Assembly: GCA_963281155.1 (NCBI GenBank)
Contig: CAUJLY010000003.1
Span: 2,418,001-2,482,000, forward strand
Source of the DNA: Rhabditophanes sp. KR3021
Lineage: Eukaryota; Nematoda; Chromadorea; Rhabditida; Alloionematidae
Direction: 5' to 3'
Length of the DNA: 64,000 bases
The notes beneath the pieces are model-generated. The model did no database searches. It was not told the DNA's origin and worked only from the letters and a program-made list of their open reading frames with translations. Both the position numbers and the translations under genes were made by a program. Shown one piece after another: positions 1 to 13,200 of the stretch (positions within the stretch are counted from its first letter, which is position 1; every line of letters starts with the position of its first letter).

Positions 1-1409
1 TCCATAAGTAGCACTATTTTGACAAATTAACGTTGCTGTTGTAGAACTAACAAAAGGCCCGATGGATGTTCCTGATGAGTATGTAATAGTCCCTCCTGGT
101 GGCTGTGAGATTGCAAATGCACAACTTCCCCCAATACTACCTGTAAATATTGGTTGTGCTAAACTGTTTGTGGGACCTTCATCGATGCCATTTACGGATC
201 GTTTTTTCAATTTTATATTCTCACCTGTATTTACATTGTTGAATTGACTGATTACGCCGAAGGTGGATTGAACAACAGTCATAGGAAAAGTGATTGTTTG
301 TTGACAGGATCCGATCGGTTGATTAAATTGGCTATTTATGCAAATAGAAGCCGATACCGAAGCTGGATTGAATCCATTGGAACAATTAAGAACTATGGAG
401 TTTCCTAAATTTCATTTAAAGGTTATTAGATTGTTATTTTTAGTCGTACCATTATTTATTTGAAGTATTTGACAATTCGAAGTTCCGGTTGAAGTGGTTG
501 TAATCTGAATTGTTTTTTAAAAAGGAAGATTAAAAGTTTAATCGTGGTATTATTTGGTCACGTTTTTATTGTACGGATTATTTTTAGATTTATAAAAAGT
601 ACACTTTATATATTTGTAGTAACTTTAATAAAACTTACCAGATTGTTAGCCTGGCGTTTAACTTTTTTTGTATTCTAAAAAATATTATTGACATTACTTT
701 GAATAGGATAATTATTTTAACACAATTTGAAGAATAAAAGTGACAACATAATATATTAAAATGATGTTAATCGTTTACCTCAGCACATGTCCCCATTCCA
801 GTTGATGGTTCCCACCCAGTTGTACCGCATTTTAATTCAGTAGTGCCTGTAGCGGTTGCATTTTGTCTGCACGTCAACTTGAGAACTGTCCCTAATCCCA
901 GTAAATCCCCAGAACTTTGAGTGTAGGTTAGCTTTCCACCATTTTTATCTTCAGCAATTGGTTGGCATTTGATTTTTGACTTATCGACACATTCACCAAT
1001 CTCCGTCCAAACAGACTTATTGATGCAGGTAGAAATTAGTGGTCCGATGGGAATGAAATCTATAAATAATAGTTAGATATTAATTAATAGTTAATGAACC
1101 CTTACTATTATCACAAATCAATGTTCCAGTGGTTCCGTAAATATGCTGTCTTGATGTTTCATTTGTAGAGTGCACAAGCCTTCCATTTTTGACAGGAGTT
1201 CTTACAGGGCATCTTTCGACTACAGGTGGTGATGTCGTAGAACTACCACTATTTCCTATTGTCGTACTTGACACGGCTGCCTTTTGTCCATTAACAGTAG
1301 TTGTGATGCCTTTTGCTGTTGTCGTTGTAGGCTTAATTGTAGTTTGCAGAACTACGGGAACATTGAGGACACAAAAAATGAGAATAATCTCCCTCGCATA
1401 TGATATCAT
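1..1409 (-). CDS. Sushi/CCP-repeat extracellular protein, 3' part beyond the window
   Basis: Exons on the minus strand are 1106-1409, 779-1059, 450-504 and from 404 leftwards to the window edge, and all junctions are in phase. The chosen start (1409) opens a hydrophobic, signal-like segment; an in-frame ATG lies 12 codons upstream at 1445. A Thr/Ser-rich mucin-like stretch follows, then a complement-control-protein-like module beginning RCPVRTPVKNG, with further Cys-containing CCP-like repeats (TCINKSVWTEIGEC, LKLTCRQNA, KCGTTGWEP, ILQINNGNSIVLNCSNGF). CCP modules mediate protein binding on secreted or surface proteins. The small 45 nt intron 405-449 removes an apparent TGA. No C-terminus, membrane anchor or GPI signal is visible, so the specific role is unknown. 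The CCP identification is inferred from the Cys, Trp and Gly pattern. Confidence 0.7.
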
Positions 1410-3556
1410 ACTTATGTAAGGATCTAAAAAAGGACAAGCATGCAATAAGTATTTAATATTGTATTTAATAGGTATGCATTGTCAAAAGGTGTTTTATACG
1501 CCATTTATAAATGAGGAAAATACTGAAAAATATTCTCATAAGAAGTGTTAAAAATAATGAATGGTGTGTAGTTGGAATTTAAAATTCACTAATAAACATT
1601 ATCAATTTGCACCAGATATTAAAATGTGATATTAATATGTTATCCCAATCATATTCAAAAACATATTATTCATTTAATTCGTATTATTCTTTACGAAGTT
1701 TTAAATTTAAGGTGTAAATAACATGTGATTAATATGGAGTCTTTTCGAATTATCAGAAAAATAGATTTAACAAAGATACTGTAAAGTTTAAAAAAGAAAT
1801 ATGATAAAAATATTAAATTTTGAGTTCTTTAATCAACTACATTTAGTACTTAGGTAATTTTAATAGATTATTTCAATCCCCATAATCCTCTCCAATTTAC
1901 GACGAAAGTTCCAACCTCCTGATATTGGTATATTCATCCAAATCATCAAAAGTTCATACCTCAATTCATAGAAATTTAACGAATATAATAAAATTAAGTA
2001 TAACAAACAAATCCGCTTTTTACGCATATGGTTGTAGTGGGGAGTTGATGTATTTGATATAGTTAATAACTCGTTGTGGTTATTATATAGGTTATGTTCC
2101 TAACATTTATGAAACAAATTGTTAAATAATAAAAATTGAAATGCAAAGTTATGATCGGATATAAGCATCTTCCATAACGTACCAAAGCTTGGATTTATTT
2201 TGAAGTCTAGATAATTGCTGTTGCACCTGAGAATATACTTGAGTAAAGCGGATGTTTTGTTGCAATTATGTAATAAAACTAGAATTATGTTTCCATTTTA
2301 TTACTTAATCTCTTAAATGCTTTCATTTGAAAGAACATCCCGATTTTTTAAACTTGATAAATTACACAAATTAATTATTATAAAAGATATTCAAGGTTAT
2401 TTAAAAACTGTTGACCCACCAACACACTAACTTTTCCAAAACAAATTGAAACGTTAGTGGCAATTAAAAATATTACCAGAACACCACGTATGTCAACTAC
2501 CTTGCGAAATGCCCTTTTCTGTGAATAACATGGTAAAAATATTATGGGAATAATTATGGCATAACACATTCGATCACAGGCATATATTAGACAATATAAA
2601 TATCATTATTATTATTTTTCTGTCCAATTATAGGTTGATATTTAAACAATAACATTATGTTTATATCATGGCATTGTTTTATTTGTTAACACTTTTTACC
2701 TAATCCAATTACAAACAATTCGGCATTGAATTTATAATTCAAATGTAAATATACATTTTTGTTCTTGTACTCCTCAACATTCTCCACCTCTCACATTTTG
2801 TTAAAATATATTTGCCAATCATTCATATTTCTAATAATATAATTTATACTTAATAAAAATTGAAAAACAACCTTCAGAGCTAAAGCGTGGAGTCTATCTC
2901 TTGTTAATTATTCATTATAAGTGCTTTTATTTTTATTCATTAATCAAAGAACACTAGTGTACATACATTTTTGCATGAATGTTTAATGATTAATCTTGAG
3001 ATTTAATTAATACAAAATAATGGCGTCACTTTCTCCTTAATTAACACTGCCAACTTTTTATTATTCATTTCACCCATACTTTTTATTTATGCTTTTTACT
3101 GATACTTTTTACTTGTACATTTTGCTTATGCTTTTTACTCATAAGTCTATTTTTCTCTACTTCTCAGAAACCTTTTCAATTTAAAAGACAAGGCATACAA
3201 GTTTAAGAAATCTTATCTTAATTAGTTAAGCCAAGTAATTTCCTTAGAATAATGCAAGTTATCACAATCTAGTATAACAATCTACGCTAACTACATACTA
3301 TATTTTCTAAAAGTTGTATTTCTTCTAAATCTATTCATTTAATTTCCAAGGACAAATATTGTGGCATAAACATAAGACTCAATAAAGCTTGCCAATCTTG
3401 TTACTTACCATTAATTGGGTAAAAAGATTTTATTATTGAATTTAAAGAGATTCGGTACCACATATCTCACAGTATAATTATATATAAAATTGTTACAAAT
3501 TTTATTTTTGGATAAATTTTAGTTTAAAAAAGTATTTCATATATTTTGTCGGCAAA
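1410..3556. other. Intergenic, no gene seen
   Basis: AT-rich spacer of about 2.1 kb between the divergently oriented CCP gene (minus) and the small gene at 3557 (plus). The only open frame of any length (2378-2569, minus) lacks codon periodicity and splice context. A weak run of imperfect copies of an atgctttttact-like motif lies at about 3070-3150. The promoters of both flanking genes should be here, but no defined site can be named. Confidence 0.6.
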
Positions 3557-3888
3557 ATGTTTGGCTGTCTTCCTTGTTGTTCTAATTCCAAGATTGATTC
3601 GACGGATACTGAAGTCGTTGCAGTTTCAAAAAGTAAAAAATTATTATATTATGTGTATAATTTTGTGTTTTAGAAACAACAGAAACGGAAGCAATTCAAT
3701 CGGTTGCTGTTGATAAAGTGGATGAGGCATCTCCAAATACATTAGAAGCTCCGAATGCATTAAATTCAACGGTGGAATTAGTTGTTGCCTCTGAAGAAAA
3801 TTCCCAAACTCCAAAAGCCATAAGACAATCAGGCGAACAAAACGCCGATCAAGTCGCTAATAACACAAAACTAGCATTCGTCACATAA
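3557..3888 (+). CDS. Small acidic protein with Cys-rich N-terminus, unknown function
   Basis: Two exons, 3557-3632 and 3674-3888, joined by a 41 nt GT-AG intron in phase 1 and encoding 96 residues. The N-terminus MFGCLPCCSNSK has three cysteines in the first eight residues with no signal peptide. This arrangement is typical of palmitoylated peripheral membrane proteins, although myristoylation is excluded because residue 2 is Phe. The rest is hydrophilic, rich in Glu, Ala, Ser, Thr and Val, and probably disordered. The frame is uninterrupted, the splice sites are good (GTAAAA / TTTTAG), and a possible AATAAA lies at 4090-4095. I do not recognise a family. Membrane tethering by S-acylation is an inference. 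Confidence 0.55.
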
Positions 3889-4577
3889 AACGTTGTTTGT
3901 AGAAAGGTTGATCCGTCACACTTCACCATTCATGATACAGCCAAGCTCACGTAAACAAAACTTTAAAATACACAGCTTCCAGCTTAACTTGTTTTGAGAT
4001 AATTTTTGACTAAACTTTAAGGTCAACAACAATTAATATTTTATCCTTTGCTTGACATCCACGCACGTTCGTTTACATTAAATTATAAAAATAAATTTTA
4101 AATTTCAATTTAGTTCTCAGAATGTGTACCGGGTTCTTTCGATAATTCTTTTGTTGATTTACGTCATGAAATATCTTGTCTGGCAATTATGAAGGCATTC
4201 ATATACAATAAAATAACACATGTACAATTGTAAACAAATGTATTATTCAATTATTTATTTGAAAAAATATATGCATAAAGTCTATTTAAATTTATAAAAT
4301 TTAGTAGGGTATAGAAGGACAATAATTATTAATTTATACAATTTAAAAACAATACAGTCACACAAACGAAGCTATAATGGAATTATTCAAAGGAAAATTT
4401 GGCCTTTAAATAATTTGTGACCAGCATGATATCAACTTTACACCGGCATAAAAATGAATAATTGTGGAAAATGGCTATTAACTTTGGTAATTACGCTATT
4501 AATTTGTAACCAATTAATTGAGTTAAAATAACCTATCAATTGAAGTAATATAAACTATCAATTGAAGTAACAACCGA
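3889..4577. other. 3' flank between convergent genes
   Basis: Spacer between the small plus-strand gene and the 3' end of eva-1. It holds a possible poly(A) signal AATAAA at 4090-4095 for the plus-strand gene and, close to the eva-1 stop, a 16 bp direct repeat. No coding frame is seen. Confidence 0.6.
4533..4570. repeat. 16 bp direct repeat near the eva-1 stop codon
   Basis: ctatcaattgaagtaa occurs exactly at 4533-4548 and again at 4555-4570, separated by 6 bp, just beyond the eva-1 stop (4578). It probably lies in the 3' UTR. Confidence 0.85.
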
Positions 4578-7500
4578 TTAATTGTATCTTCCTGCTAATT
4601 TATGGAATGGTGTAATTTGAGCATCATAATGCATAAATGTTGGCACTGAAATTCTTGAATCATCTGGTTCTTTGAGACCAATTGAGGCAGCATAACTTGG
4701 TGAGGAGTAAATTCTTTCTACATCTGTATAAGGGTAACTTCCACTTCCACTGCAGCCGCTGTACATTTCGGGATCCGAAGGATTGAAGTACAAAGGAGTT
4801 GATCCATTTGAACCACCGATTAATAATGACATTTCCCCGTGATGAGTATTTCCACATCTTTGGGGTAACATTTTTTCATGCTTTGGTGAATCGGATTTTC
4901 TTGAATAACGGCAGATGAATACCAATAACAGGATTATTATTGTTACGGCAATCGAGACTAAATAAGAGTTATTAATTTGAAATAAAATAGTTTAAACTTA
5001 CCACAGAAATAGAGAATGCATCTTTCTTTGTTATTTACAATGAAATCCCACAAAGCAACAAATTCAGAAGCAACCATCATGGCATCTGGAGCTGAAGTAC
5101 TGGAATCTTCAAAAATTTCACTGTTGTAAGGTTGAATATGTTCTTGCTTGTATTGGTCATCATTATGCTCGAATATTTTGGGTTCAACCTGGGGATCGTC
5201 TCTAGAAAGGATTAAGTTTTACATAAATTAACTAATTTAATTTTTTTTAATATGTTGTAGCAAATGTAAAGGAAACTGTATACGAACAAAATTTGCTTTA
5301 AGAAAATTATTTTTATATTCAAATAAATCAATGTTTTAGAAACATGTTCTTAAGAACACTTTAAATGGAACTGTTCCATTTTCGTGCTGGAGTGGACTCG
5401 AAGATATGTGTACGAATTCAATCGCGAAAAGTAGAAAAGAAAATTGATTGAGGAAGAACTGTCAAGAAGTTTAAGAAAAAATTAACTATAGCGGCTGGTT
5501 TGAAGGAATGTCAGAGGAAAAACTTGAAGCGTATTATGATATTATTGACTTTGGGGCGTATGATGGAATCACAAAGGTGCCACTATATAACTAAATGTTT
5601 CATGCGTTTAATGGTATCAAGACAAATGAAGAAGCAAAAGAAATTGCCAGAACTCAACCAACAATCCACATCTTCCCAAACAATTGCTATTGGAAATGAT
5701 GCAATGACTTTGCTGTCTCACTTGTGGAGTCCGAAGCACAAAGAGGCAGTTGCAGCATCCGAAGTAATCAGAGCTAACAATAGCATTGTTATTTCAAAAA
5801 AGGCTAATTTCACATATTGATTATAAATGTATTCATATTTAATTGTAATTACCTTTGAAAAACGATATCTTCCCTTATTTCGGAGTCTTTTTGATTTAAT
5901 TTGTTTACATCATCATCCTCGTCAATGTAATCCTCTTCATTCTCATCATCTTCATCACTGTCATCTTTTGCACTCTCTTGACTGTTTGTTTTTTTTAAAT
6001 CTAGGCGATGCTCGTATTCCTAAAATAGTCAATTACTTTCAGGTACAAAAAAGTGCTATTACTCAACATCCTAATCCCTTCTACAAACAAAAACACATGA
6101 CGCAAATAAGTACATACGGGTGATTTAAGTATACCGCGCTTACCTTTTTAATATAGTCCATTGAATCAAGCTGTCCTCTAATGGCAGCATCCGAAAAAAC
6201 CTCCTCATTTACGCACATATAAATTATACTCAATGATTTTTGTATTCCTTTCTTACAAATTGAACCAAAAAAGTAGTCGTTTACCGAGAGAGCGCAATTT
6301 GATTTTGCATGGCATTCTTGGAGGACCTTTGGAAGGACATCCAAAACGCAATCTGAAATAATCCAAACACATTAATCAGCTTTTGATTTACTTTTTAATA
6401 TCTATTATTTACAAATTGCTAATAACTCTTGATTTATATCCTTCAATTAAAGTCATGACTCGTGCCATCAAACTCTCATAAATTAATCCATAAAAGTAAT
6501 TTACGATCATTACACAATCAACTAAAAGAGCAATGTTAACACAGGTCCAATTTATAAATAAAGTTTTGACCTATCTACATTATATTTATGTGTCTGTTGA
6601 TCGTTGTAATAAACAAAAATAAACTATTCAGGAAATGTCATCGAACACGCTTATTATTATCAGAATACATAAAACACTAATAATAATCGGATTGCATGTA
6701 TAATAAACATCTGCACTTCTAATAATACTTGTGTACTATCATTAATGATTAGTCCAACTACTTACCACTATCAACAGGTGTTTTGTCTGAAAGTTTACCA
6801 CAATTTGTTGGCACGCTATTAACGTTTCTGCCCCATGTAGCAGAGTAGATACTTAATCGCTTGTTTGGTTTGCAACTTAATTGCATCGTTGATCCTTCAC
6901 AAAAGTGTTGGTCGTCAAAACTAATCGGACGGCAGTTGTAGGCAATTGTTAAATATTTTGAAGTTTCCGGGCAAGGATCACGATTAAAAAAATCGGCTTT
7001 CACTGTAATGCGGCATTTTCTCTTTCCTCGGCAGAGTTCTTCGATCTTCTGCAAATTAAACGATTATTTATGGTTCAATTTGTTGTAATTTATTAATAAA
7101 TGTCTTTCTACCTTCACCCAGTTATGTAAATCAATCTAGAGATAGCAATAAACTTTTACAATTCAATTGCATCTCCCTCACTTCAATTTTAAAGTGAACC
7201 TTAACAATGATGAAATGGAATTGTTGAAACAAAATTGAACGCATAAACAACTATTTGCTCTGATGGTAATTCATTTTACCATTAATAAAAGTGAATATCA
7301 AATTTACATACACCACTTTAGGGCATGATTAAATTAAACAAAATATATTGACAGCTTTTGTGTTGTAGTGTTATAGCATTAACGTAGTTATGGTGGTAGC
7401 TTTGGGACTTCGAACAAAACCGTCTTATCTCATGTCACTACCTAATTATATCCCTGCTCATTCATTGCTGTCCATAAAACCTCTTGAATGGCAAGACCAC

Positions 7501-10279
7501 TTGGCTACTTCCTTTAATTGTCGGGACAGTTCTTTTAAATTTATTCTTTAAGTGGACATAATAAACAAATATCCCGTGGTGGTCTTGTTGCGTATAGAAT
7601 CTCAAAAACGGAAGGAACTCTTTTATTATCTCCAAATCACGCTCATCTTCCTTTTATACCAAAATTGCTCTATAAACTATCCAAAAGTTGCTCTATAAAC
7701 CATCCAGCATTTTGCTCTACAAAAGCTATACCAAAATGAAATATGCCATTAACCGACTTATTGACATACTAAATTGAGCAACTTAACACCATTTTAATGT
7801 GGACCTGTTATGAAACCTTATGCTCTCTAAACAATAAATTGCTTACCAATTAAATGCATAAAAGTTAATACCGTCATTAAGTGAAAAAATTAGATACAAT
7901 TAAGTAAGAATACTTAGATACAATTGAGCGAAAAAGTTATTCCCAATTAGATAATCCAAGTTCCCTCAAGTAATTAATTAAAAATGTTATGAATTTCCAA
8001 TGCAGCTTAAAATCGAATTAGTAATAAGACCATTGGGCCCTCTTTTTAATTAAAATGAGCCAGGCATTGTTGTCACATGTTAATTCAATTATTTTGATAA
8101 CATACAAATTCATTACAAAAGACTACTGCCCGTTTTAAATTGGCTTTGGCATATGTCTAATAAGTCTAATAAGTCTATTTATGTTTATTACCAATAAGAA
8201 GACAAACGTTCTTATTAGTAACAAATTTATGAACTTTCTAATCATCAAATTAACTTACCACTTCAGCTTCTGGAAGATCACAGCTTGTGTCTTCCTTTGA
8301 CAAAACATATTCCTTTGGCGCGGAGCATAATTCCGTACTTGGGCTTAATCTGCCGTAAAATGTATTTGTTATGACAATATGCGTATTTCTGGGGCATTGT
8401 AAAGTTATTTTTTCATTTTCACATGCCTGAACTAAATTGTTCCGTAAAGATTCCGTCATCAGAGCTGTAAATAAACAAATCATGAGTTATTTAATTTGAT
8501 TCCTTGGGTGATGTGGGAAATACACACATGCATATTAATTCATAAAGGTTTGAAATTGCTTTTGCACAAGTAGCCATTAAGGAAGCTTTTTAAAGGAATA
8601 TATAAATAAATTCACATATACAGTTATTTACGAGGATGAATGATTATTATTATTTTATGATATTTAAATCTTTACATAATAAAGCATTGCCATGCCAATT
8701 ATTTTCATTCAAAAAGACAATAAAGTATTTGATTTATCTTTTACCCCCATTAGATATACTCGAATGAATATATATTAATACATCTAATTAAAGCATACAA
8801 TAAAATATCTCAATTGATCATTTAAATTATTCATTGTAGACAAGTACAAAAATAAATATATTACATGTATGATTTGTATCTATTTACACCATATGCAGGG
8901 AATGTAATTTATGAGTGAAAAGTATATCCCTAAAGATGAGGTCTTTGTGTACAAAAAGAGACTCATTTATTTGCTGCCACTTCATTCATTGCATAATCCC
9001 CTCAAACTTTCAAAATATCATCTGTGTTTTATCAAAAATGGAAGTTTATTTGACAATCCTGTTATTGTACTTTTATTGTAGTTATGCAACCAAAAGTGTT
9101 TTATGTTAGCTCATGTTCTAAAAATGATGATAGATACACTTCATTTGTTGTTTGAGTAAGGTACAATTGTTTGGACATTATGGCCCTGAAAGTTTCCAAA
9201 ATGTGGCTATGATAGTGCGGGACGTTGAAAAGGAAAGTGAAATTAACGAACCGTGAAGTAAGCGTTAAACACTTTCATTGGCTGGCGCGAGTGAAGTATC
9301 AAGGATTTAGGTGGTGGCATTAAAAATTCTTTTCAACAAAAGGACTGTAAATGAGTAAATGTTTTACTTTGTCATTTTAAAATTTGAAGTAGGTATAAGC
9401 TGATACTAAAAGTGTACGCTTCACTTATTTAGATGAGTTGTAATAAAATTTTAATCTTTAATTTTACCCTAAACACTCATAAACCCACGTCAAATTTATA
9501 ATTTTCTCATGCTGATATGGGGATTAATAGGAAGAAATTAAAATGATTAAACTGTTCACAAACATCCTTATCATGAAGAAGACTTGATCTTAGATTGGAA
9601 TGTTTGTTTGCATTATTCAATTTAACGGTAGTGGAATTGTTTCAATTTATGTCTTAATGTATGCATTCTACATGTATTATGAACATATGATAACGTTTAA
9701 CTCTTATGTTTAACTCTCGAACACCTGTGTCAATAGAAGGTGCTATCTATGAGAAGCTGTAAATCAAGAAGAAGCTAATAGGGTGTTTTAAAGTAAAGTT
9801 ATCTGTAAAAGTTTACTAAAAATAGGCAGTAATGATGACTTGACAAAAGATACTTCAATCAAACCAACACTTATCATAAAAGGATATATTTTGGGAAACG
9901 AAAGGGCTACAACACTTTTTATTTAAATTCTTTTGTGGTTATTGGTTGAAAGCGTAGGTAGTTAAGCTATAATGAGACGGAAAAGGGAATAATAGCAATA
10001 ATGGGAGTATTTGAGATGCAAATAACTTTTATGAATAGTCCTTAAGCATCTCGTTTCAAACATACTGAATTTTAATGAAACATCTTTGTGGATGTCTATG
10101 ATAGTAATAAAAAAGTTTAAAAACATTCAAAAAGTTGATATTAAAGTGCTTCTTAAAGTGTATATTATGAACTTACCATCTATCAATTTTTGATTTACAT
10201 ATGAAGTTGGAGTTGTTGGCGACGTTGTAACAACAAAAATTAATAAAATAGAAAATATAATTGGTGTTGAGTTATTCAT
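4578..10279 (-). CDS. eva-1: EVA-1-like receptor with two SUEL lectin domains
   Basis: Seven exons on the minus strand: 10177-10279, 8259-8464, 6766-7048, 6144-6352, 5853-6019, 5002-5201 and 4578-4957. All are in phase and give 515 residues. The N-terminus is a signal peptide (hydrophobic IIFSILLIFVV). Two galactose-binding SUEL lectin domains follow, at about residues 47-145 (ACENEKITLQCP ... TIAYNCRP) and 150-252 (FCEGSTMQLSCKP ... IIYMCVN). Then come a strongly acidic stalk (about 275-320), a single membrane segment near residues 385-406 (VSIAVTIIILLLVF) and a cytoplasmic tail of about 110 residues. In C. elegans EVA-1 is a co-receptor for Slit (SLT-1) acting with SAX-3/Robo in axon guidance; human EVA1C is the counterpart. 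The first two introns are long (1.7 and 1.2 kb). Intron 5 holds a decayed plus-strand coding fragment. Family assignment is firm and ligand conservation is inferred. Confidence 0.9.
5484..5777 (+). pseudogene. Decayed antisense coding fragment inside an eva-1 intron
   Basis: Within the eva-1 intron 5202-5852, read on the opposite strand, one frame stays protein-like for about 97 codons (NYSGWFEGMSEEKLEAYYDI ..., AYDGITKVPLYN, EEAKEIARTQPTIHIFPNN). It is interrupted only by TAA at 5592-5594 and TGA at 5697-5699, and ends at TAA 5775-5777. The composition (W, Y, C, regular D/E/K) is unlike the random frames of the surrounding AT-rich DNA. There is no start codon at its beginning and no clean splice site at its ends. 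I do not recognise the parent family. It is most likely a dead fragment of a duplicated gene. Confidence 0.45.
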
Positions 10280-13200
10280 GGTTTCAGTGTATTTTTTAGT
10301 TTATGTAGGGTAATTGATAATTGGGAAGAAATATGAGGGCACAACTATTTGAGAATGGATTGTTGTGTGGAATAAATTTATCCTGCTTACCAAAATGACT
10401 ATTTAGCGTCCGCCTTTAAAAAATCTTTGACCGCTCCTTCTGTTCTTATTTTTGATAACCTTCTGTGGTAAGACTGATTAATCAAGGGATTAGTGGGCAA
10501 ATTTCGGTGTAATCAATTAGGTAGATAATAACAAAAAATTGCCGAAACAGACGTGTGTGCACTAGAAATTTAATTAATAAAAAGTAATATGTTTATACGT
10601 ATAAAAATGGCGGACAAATTACTTTTACACATTTATTAATTTTACAATGTTAATAACGCTTGGCATAAATTAAAAGAAACCTTAAAAATGTACTCTCTTT
10701 GGATTGCTAATTATGATTGATTTGGATAGGGGAAAAATGTTGCGCAGACACCCATATATTTATTATATATTATAGTGCCATTTATATCTGGCCTAAGATT
10801 TACGGTCAAACAGAAGCACACTTTTGTATTGGTCTTTTTTTGTCGTAATATAATTAGACAACTGCTGCTGCAATTCAGATCATCATCGTCATTGATGAGG
10901 AATCATAAAAGATGAATGATGGGCCAAACATTATATTAAATTATGTTAAAAAGTAGTTATAAATACTTATCTTAATGTTATCAAATGTAATCAAGTTTAG
11001 GATGATTAACAAAAATTGGTAATAAAAGAGAAAGAGATAAATTAGGTAATAAAGTTGGAGAAAATACACAATTAACCTTCACGAAGTTTTAAAAATGCAA
11101 CGCTGCAAAGTAAAAGTAGCCATATACACTATATATTAAAGTCCACTGTCAATAGGACTGCTTTTTTTAAAATAGGCGTGCAAGCTAGCAAGCCATAAAC
11201 AGCTCATGCAACTCAAACTAGCAGGGAGTTCTTTCTTTGGATGTAATCATAATAATTATGTGAAGAGCTTAGTGACAGCCGCAGTACCCCCTAGGTTTTG
11301 AAACAAGCAGCTTTAAGGTACTTTATTGTATTAAAGAAAGAAACTTATCTCAATAAATATGCATTGAAGATAAAGGGTTGGAATGGATCATCTTTAAATG
11401 ACTAAAAACTTATTAGATTGTGTAAAGTAAAATGAGTTAAAATAAATAATGAGTTTTAAAATTCATGCATATCGTGTAATATTTTTAAACGTTCCATTTT
11501 ATTTGAATAAATGTTTGTGCATAAATTATCTAAAGCATACAAATAGTTTTGAGATAGATGGATTTAAAAAGATAACACAAATTTAATAAAAGCAAAGTGA
11601 GAGTTAAGCCGGTCTAGTTGATCTGGCATGTTTACATACAATATAAAAAATCACAGATAGCTTTGGAAGATATGTAAAAGAGAATTAGTGTAGTAATCTC
11701 TAATTTTATCAACTACATAATGGCAGGTGTTAATAAACATCGAGTATTTTTCTAAATTTAAAATATCCAGTCAACAAAAAAGAACAATATAAAAGAGTTT
11801 AAGCAAGCATGAGAAATAAGCATTTTTTCTAAATATCATGCAAGCATTTTTACGCTCCCATTTACAAATAAAGTTTAAGCTTGACAGGTGAAAGAAAAAT
11901 TGTTACACATTGGCAGCATAAAAGTAATAATAGATTGAATATATTGTAATGTATACTAAAATGGTTGAAATTATTCATTTATCATTTATTATTTTGCACA
12001 ATTTAACAACCATCAACATATAACGTTTTAAATAGTGGCGTAAATTTTTTATTTATTCTGTTTCAACCTTTCAACTTGGTTAAAATCGTTTTAATAGTGC
12101 AAATGGTCATGTAAATTGTGATGTAAACCAAAGGTACCAATGTGGACTGTCTACTTGTCAATTAAAAACTAATAAATTCCTTTTTAAAAATTGATATGGC
12201 GCTCAGAATTGTGTATTATTCTCATTTTTTGATACAAAGAGGCATATATTAAGGAATGTCAATTTTTAAATAACTTATTATCATTTGTGTGGACTATTTT
12301 TAAAGGCAATCAAAGATCCATTATTAAGAACTCATTCTGTTGTCAATCATTTTGAGGCCTTCAAATATTTTTATATATTTGAAAAAGAATAATAAAAGTA
12401 ATTGCGACAAATGAAATATCCCAAAGTTTACTATTGAAGTGTGATAAAAGGAGTATTAACTTTTGAAATGGGAAAACGATTTTAAAACATTTGGGCCATC
12501 TAAAAATTGGCAATATAATATTATTAGGCAATTAATTAAGTGGTAAATATAATGGTTTAAGATTATGTAGGCACATAATTATAGTAGTTTTGAAGTTTCA
12601 CAAAGAATAAATAAGAATGAATAGATGACGGCAATTTTTGCTTTATTACGAATCGTCATTACCCTGATTAAGATGAGTATATTTATGATTTACATTCTGA
12701 TAAATTATCAAAAGGTTTCTTTAAATTGCCGCCTTGATTAAGCTTTAAATAAGTATTCATTTTATTCAATTGTGAGTCAGATTATTAACATATTGTAAAT
12801 GCCAAACAAAAAAATACAATGAATATGATGGACGTGTGTGTAAGGTCAAAAAACGGACGTTAATGAAATGAAGTGAGGCTAAAAAGACTGTCAGCTTTGC
12901 CATATGCGCCTCAATGATTTATTAAAAACAAGTTGCAACAAGAAGTAAGATTCTTGATATGGTAATGTATTAATTGTTGGTGTTAATAATGTCAATTCGA
13001 TTATTGTATAACTTTGATGCGAGTGAGGGATCTGGTGACAGATAGTTGGTTTTGATTATTAAAGTAATGCATAGATAAGAATAAGTTACAAAAGAAACTG
13101 AACTTAAATGAACTTTTATGGCAGATTTTAAAATGTGATCAAAATTGATGGCAAATATCACTCACATAAAATTATTATAAACGAGGTTTGAACTGTAATA

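Noticed and set aside
412..414. An apparent in-frame TGA in the CCP-repeat gene, suggesting a pseudogene.
   Set aside because: A 45 nt GT-AG intron at 405-449 joins AAT-AAT-G to GA-AAC in phase and removes it, giving a coherent CCP sequence (ILQINNGNSIVLNC).
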